The notes under the pieces: generated by a model
Seen by the model: only the letters and a program-made list of their open reading frames with translations
Told to the model about the DNA's origin: nothing
The model's database searches: none
Translations under genes and position numbers: made by a program
DNA from: Streptomyces sp. ST2-7A
GTDB taxonomy: Bacteria; Actinomycetota; Actinomycetes; Streptomycetales; Streptomycetaceae
Direction of reading: 5' to 3'
DNA: 64,000 bases
NCBI RefSeq assembly: GCF_021390475.1
Contig: NZ_JAJUWS010000029.1
Location: 1 to 64,000, forward strand
Shown here: piece by piece, positions 61,299-64,000 of the stretch
Layout of the letters: each line of letters starts with the position of its first letter
Position numbering within the stretch: the first letter of the stretch is position 1

Positions 61299-61970
61299 GT
61301 GACCGACCTCGGGTTCCTCACCGCCACCCGCGATTCCTACGACGCCCTGGCCGACGGCTACACGGAGAGTATGGGGATCGGCTCCGACCTCCTGAAGGAA
61401 CGACCGATCGAGCGGGCCCTCTGCGCGGCCTTCGCGGAGCTGGTGCGTGCCGGTGGGGGAGGGCCGATCGCGGACGTGGGGTGCGGGCCGGGCCTGTGGA
61501 CGAACGAACTGCACCGGCTGGGCGCGGACGTCCTCGGGATCGACCTGTCGCCGGGCATGGTCGCCTCCGCGCGTCGCACCCACCCGCATCTGCGCTTCGA
61601 GGTGGGGTCCATGACCGCCCTGGATCTGCCCGACGGCTCGCTCGGCGGGCTGCTCGCCGCCCACTCGATCATCCACGTGCCGTGGGAGCACCGTCCCCGG
61701 GTCTTCGCCGGGTTCCGCCGGGTGCTCGCGCCCGGCGGAACCCTGATGCTCACCTTCCAGGTCGGGGACGAACACCTCCACTTCGAGGAGGCGTTCGGCA
61801 CCCCCGTGGATCTGGACTGGTACCGGCAGCGGCCGGGAGAGGTGACGGAGCTGCTGCGGGAAGCCGGTTTCGAGATGATCGCCGAAACCGTGCGTCAACC
61901 CGTCGGGAGGGAGAAGACCCCGCAGGGTTCCGTACTGGCCCGTGTCCCCCCGTCCCCGGAAGTTTTTTGA
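61299..61970 (+). CDS. Class I SAM-dependent methyltransferase (UbiE/type 11)
   Basis: A 223-aa methyltransferase. Motif I is IADVGCGPGLWT near residue 58, the acidic SAM-ribose position is in VLGIDLSPGMV near 78, motif II is MTALDLPDGSLGG and motif III is VLAPGGTLMLTFQ near 145. The substrate is not predictable. It has its own leaderless promoter and is likely monocistronic. Confidence 0.88.
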   Translation: MTDLGFLTATRDSYDALADGYTESMGIGSDLLKERPIERALCAAFAELVRAGGGGPIADVGCGPGLWTNELHRLGADVLGIDLSPGMVASARRTHPHLRFEVGSMTALDLPDGSLGGLLAAHSIIHVPWEHRPRVFAGFRRVLAPGGTLMLTFQVGDEHLHFEEAFGTPVDLDWYRQRPGEVTELLREAGFEMIAETVRQPVGREKTPQGSVLARVPPSPEVF

Positions 61971-62067
61971 CCCGCCCCGCCCCGCCCGGCCCCTCCCATG
62001 CCTCTCCGCCGACATTCCTCGACGCTCCGGGGCCCCGCCGAAAGGGCGACGGGCTGTCCTCCGTGAG

Positions 62068-62089
62068 CTCCCCACTCCGGGGTGGGGAG
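62068..62089. terminator. Hairpin between convergent genes
   Basis: A perfect 8-bp stem CTCCCCAC (62068-62075) with its complement at 62082-62089 and a 6-nt loop, between the methyltransferase and the minus-strand fusion gene. Confidence 0.45.
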
Positions 62090-62127
62090 ACCACGTGATC
62101 GGTGGGGGGACGGTTCCCGGGGCGGTC

Positions 62128-63072
62128 TCAGGGGGACGGGGCGGAGGGCGGGGCATCGGCCGGTGGGAAGGGGATGGTGGCCAGGACGGGGAGGAGGGTG
62201 CTCTCCTCGTACTCCAGGTGGGCTGTCAACTCATCGCTTAGCCGATTGAGTTCGCGACGGAAGTGATCCGGCGCGGCAGTGGTGACATCGTCGAGCAGAG
62301 TCACCAGTTCCCCCTGGAGGCGGGCCACCACGCGGTGTTCCTCCCGGAGCCGCTCGACGGTTCCGCGGAGATGGGGGTGTTGCTCCGCGAGCGCGGGCAA
62401 CAGGTGGGTGTTCTCGGAGGAGTGGTGGAAGTCCAGCGATTGGCAGAACGCCAGGCAGTGCTGCCGGATCTGCAGCCCGAGACCCGGAGGTGGTGGGGGA
62501 GCGCCGGCCCCCGAGGCCTTCCGTGCGGCGAGATGGGCCTCCACCTCGTGGTGGGCGTGCCGCAGTTGGGAACGCAACCAGGTGTGGATCTCCAACAACT
62601 TGTCCGCGAGGGTGGTGCCGCTGTCGTCCACGGCCCGAACCCCGTCCCCCTCCTCGGGGACGGGTTCCGATCGTTCCAGCGCCACGACGGGGAGGACCCG
62701 GGTGGTGTGGTCCCGGTACTCGGCATAGCCGGGAGCGACCCGGAGCACCTCCTCGAACAATCGGTCCCGTTCCCCGCCCTCGGCGGGGACGGCGATCGCG
62801 CCGAACGACTCCGTCCCGACCTCCACCCGGACCATCGGGTGGGCGAGCAGGTTGTGGTACCAGGCGGGATGCCGGGGGGCGCCGGCGGCGGATGCGACGA
62901 CCAGCAGTTTCTTCCCGTACCGGACGTATCCGAGCGGGACGGTGTGTTCCCGACCCGATCTCGCTCCGGTCGTGGTCATCAGCAGGAGGTCGCCCCCCTC
63001 GAAGGGGCCACCGACCTTTCCGCCGTTGGCACGGAACTCCTCGATGATCTCCTGGTTGAAGGATGGGGGCAT
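62128..63072 (-). CDS. Deazaflavin-dependent nitroreductase fused to a hemerythrin domain
   Basis: A 314-aa fusion. Residues 1-135 match F420-dependent nitro/quinone reductases of the DDN family (MTTTGARSGREHTVPLGYV, HPAWYHNLLAHP). Residues ~155-298 are a hemerythrin HHE domain with the di-iron ligand pattern His163, HxxxE at 216-220, His246 and HxxxE at 285-289. The two halves would couple hydride transfer from reduced F420 to a di-iron oxygen, NO or quinone sensor or reductase. The ATG at 63072 begins the conserved MPPSFNQEII part, whereas earlier starts add only basic, low-complexity sequence. Confidence 0.85.
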   Translation of the reverse strand: MPPSFNQEIIEEFRANGGKVGGPFEGGDLLLMTTTGARSGREHTVPLGYVRYGKKLLVVASAAGAPRHPAWYHNLLAHPMVRVEVGTESFGAIAVPAEGGERDRLFEEVLRVAPGYAEYRDHTTRVLPVVALERSEPVPEEGDGVRAVDDSGTTLADKLLEIHTWLRSQLRHAHHEVEAHLAARKASGAGAPPPPPGLGLQIRQHCLAFCQSLDFHHSSENTHLLPALAEQHPHLRGTVERLREEHRVVARLQGELVTLLDDVTTAAPDHFRRELNRLSDELTAHLEYEESTLLPVLATIPFPPADAPPSAPSP

Positions 63073-63762
63073 GGGGTGTCGTGACTCCCGGGGAAGGGGC
63101 CCACCTCGGGGCGGGCGGAGGAAGGACAGGGAAGACGGGGAGGAGGGCAAAGGGGCCACGCGACGTTTCGGGAGGACGCGGCGGGACCCCCGGGTTCGGA
63201 GCCGAGAAGGCGGAACCGGGCGGTCGGAGGATCACCCGGCTCTCCCGCGCGGGGCGCGGGTGCGCGACAGGGCGCCGAAGGGGTTACGAATGGTGGTCGG
63301 AGCGTCCCGGTGGGGACGCGGACCCTCCCGCCGGCGGGTGAATGGCGCGGCGGGGGAACGGATCAGACGAGCGGCGGCGAGGATGACCTCATGGCAGCGC
63401 TCCTTCCGGACGGGTGGCACCCACCTGTCGACCGGCCCACTGCTTTTTGGCCGACGGCGCGTGGCACCCGGCCATCGAACCAACCCGACGAAGACGGTGT
63501 CAACACCTCTCGTGCCGGCCGACATCGGCCGGCGCCCGTCCGGGTGTGCCCGCTGCCGGGAAGGGCGGTCGGCCGGCGGCATCCCCGGAGCGGGGGCTTC
63601 TGCCGTCGGGGTGACGTGCGGGGCGGCTGTCGCCGTTTCATCCGCGCCACGGACCGAGTCACCACCTCCGTACCCGGGAGCGGACGACATCCGGTACGTG
63701 ACCCCGCCGACGAGGGGCACCGACGCGGGCGCACCGGCACCGGTGGGTGAGCACGTGCGCGA
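63073..63762. other. Gene-poor region before the protease gene
   Basis: About 690 bases without a convincing gene. Several open frames exist on both strands but none has the third-position G/C bias of the neighbours or a recognisable domain. Short A/T-richer patches (for example CTGCTTTTTGG near 63440) could hold promoters for the fusion gene or a decayed gene. Nothing can be called. Confidence 0.4.
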
Positions 63763-63789
63763 CCCCGCCGGCGGGACGTGCCGGCGGGG
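63763..63789 (-). terminator. Terminator of the protease gene
   Basis: A perfect 10-bp stem CCCCGCCGGC (63763-63772) with its complement at 63780-63789 and a 7-nt loop, 46 bases beyond the minus-strand stop codon. Confidence 0.6.
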
Positions 63790-63834
63790 CCGCGGAGTGG
63801 AAGGGGCGGGATGAGTGGTTCGGGAATCAGACGA

Positions 63835-64000
63835 TCACGGCAGGCTGATGCCGTGGTTGCCCAGCGCCCGGGTGACGGGCTCGTAGAAGGTGGTGCCGCC
63901 GAAGGTGCAGTTGCCGGACCCACCGGAGGTCAGGCCGACGGCGGAGCTGCCGGACCACAGCGGACCGCCGCTGTCACCGGGCTCGGCGCAGACGTTGGTG
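63835..64000 (-). CDS. Streptogrisin-like serine protease, C-terminal part (cut by the window end)
   Basis: The last ~54 residues of a chymotrypsin-fold (S1) secreted protease. The catalytic-serine motif GDSGGPLW is present, preceded by the Cys of VCAEPGDSGG. SGGSGNCTFGGTTFYEPV and the ending GNHGISLP follow, the layout of streptogrisins A/B and alpha-lytic-type proteases. The two visible cysteines should form the conserved disulfide near the active site. The catalytic His and Asp, propeptide and signal lie beyond the window. The family is an extracellular protease. Confidence 0.92.
   Translation of the reverse strand, partial: TNVCAEPGDSGGPLWSGSSAVGLTSGGSGNCTFGGTTFYEPVTRALGNHGISLP

Overview
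The window is very GC-rich actinobacterial chromosome with strong G/C bias at third codon positions, frequent GTG starts, 4-nt coupled gene junctions (ATGA, GTGA, TTGA) and leaderless genes carrying a TANNNT box 6-7 nt before the start. The gene content (an XRE-DUF397 regulator pair, a streptogrisin-type protease) and the core order pyk, ANTAR regulator pdtaR, branched-chain amino-acid ABC transporter, polA, rpsA, coaE point to Streptomyces or a close relative. The pdtaR-polA-rpsA-coaE neighbourhood is shared with mycobacteria. No insertion sequence, integrase, rRNA or CRISPR array was seen.

Layout. Positions 1-3810 hold the end of an upstream gene, then an NAD-sugar epimerase and a coupled trio (GT2 glycosyltransferase, DUF2064 protein, SAM methyltransferase). 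Positions 3844-7558 hold a polytopic membrane protein, a membrane-anchored DsbA-like thioredoxin and lgt. gltBD (8089-14110) is preceded by two GlnR-like sequences and closed by strong hairpins facing a lipoprotein gene. OsmC, chorismate mutase and aminopeptidase N genes follow. An iron-box-controlled desA/desB-like pair (19009-22076) lacks the acyltransferase and NIS synthetase genes. pyk is followed by a LacI-type operator and a three-gene coupled operon for sugar-related metabolism, then a minus-strand tRNA-Leu(CAA).

The centre (27811-34238) is pdtaR and a five-gene branched-chain amino-acid transporter, with a terminator-like hairpin between the binding protein and the permeases. Next come a small Cys-rich/membrane protein pair divergent from an XRE-DUF397 pair, an ABC-F protein with a leader that may hold a tiny ORF, a thioesterase, an FdhF/YdeP molybdo-oxidoreductase, polA, a lytic transglycosylase with a long repetitive tail, an HrpB helicase, rpsA with a clear sigma70 promoter and ~200-nt leader, a PAC2 protein, coaE, and a secreted VWA protein coupled to a second secreted membrane-anchored protein.

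The most intriguing part is 56196-61169. A 277-aa protein of unknown function is followed by a tightly coupled trio: a Cas4/RecB-like nuclease with all motif residues and a likely 4Fe-4S Cys set, a 499-aa unknown protein, and a compact SF1 helicase resembling UPF1/Dna2. The trio ends in an 18-bp hairpin whose loop is the helicase stop codon. It looks like a split Dna2-type nuclease-helicase module for DNA repair or defence, with no cas1, cas2 or other CRISPR gene. The window ends with a SAM methyltransferase, a deazaflavin-oxidoreductase/hemerythrin fusion and the C-terminus of a streptogrisin-like protease.
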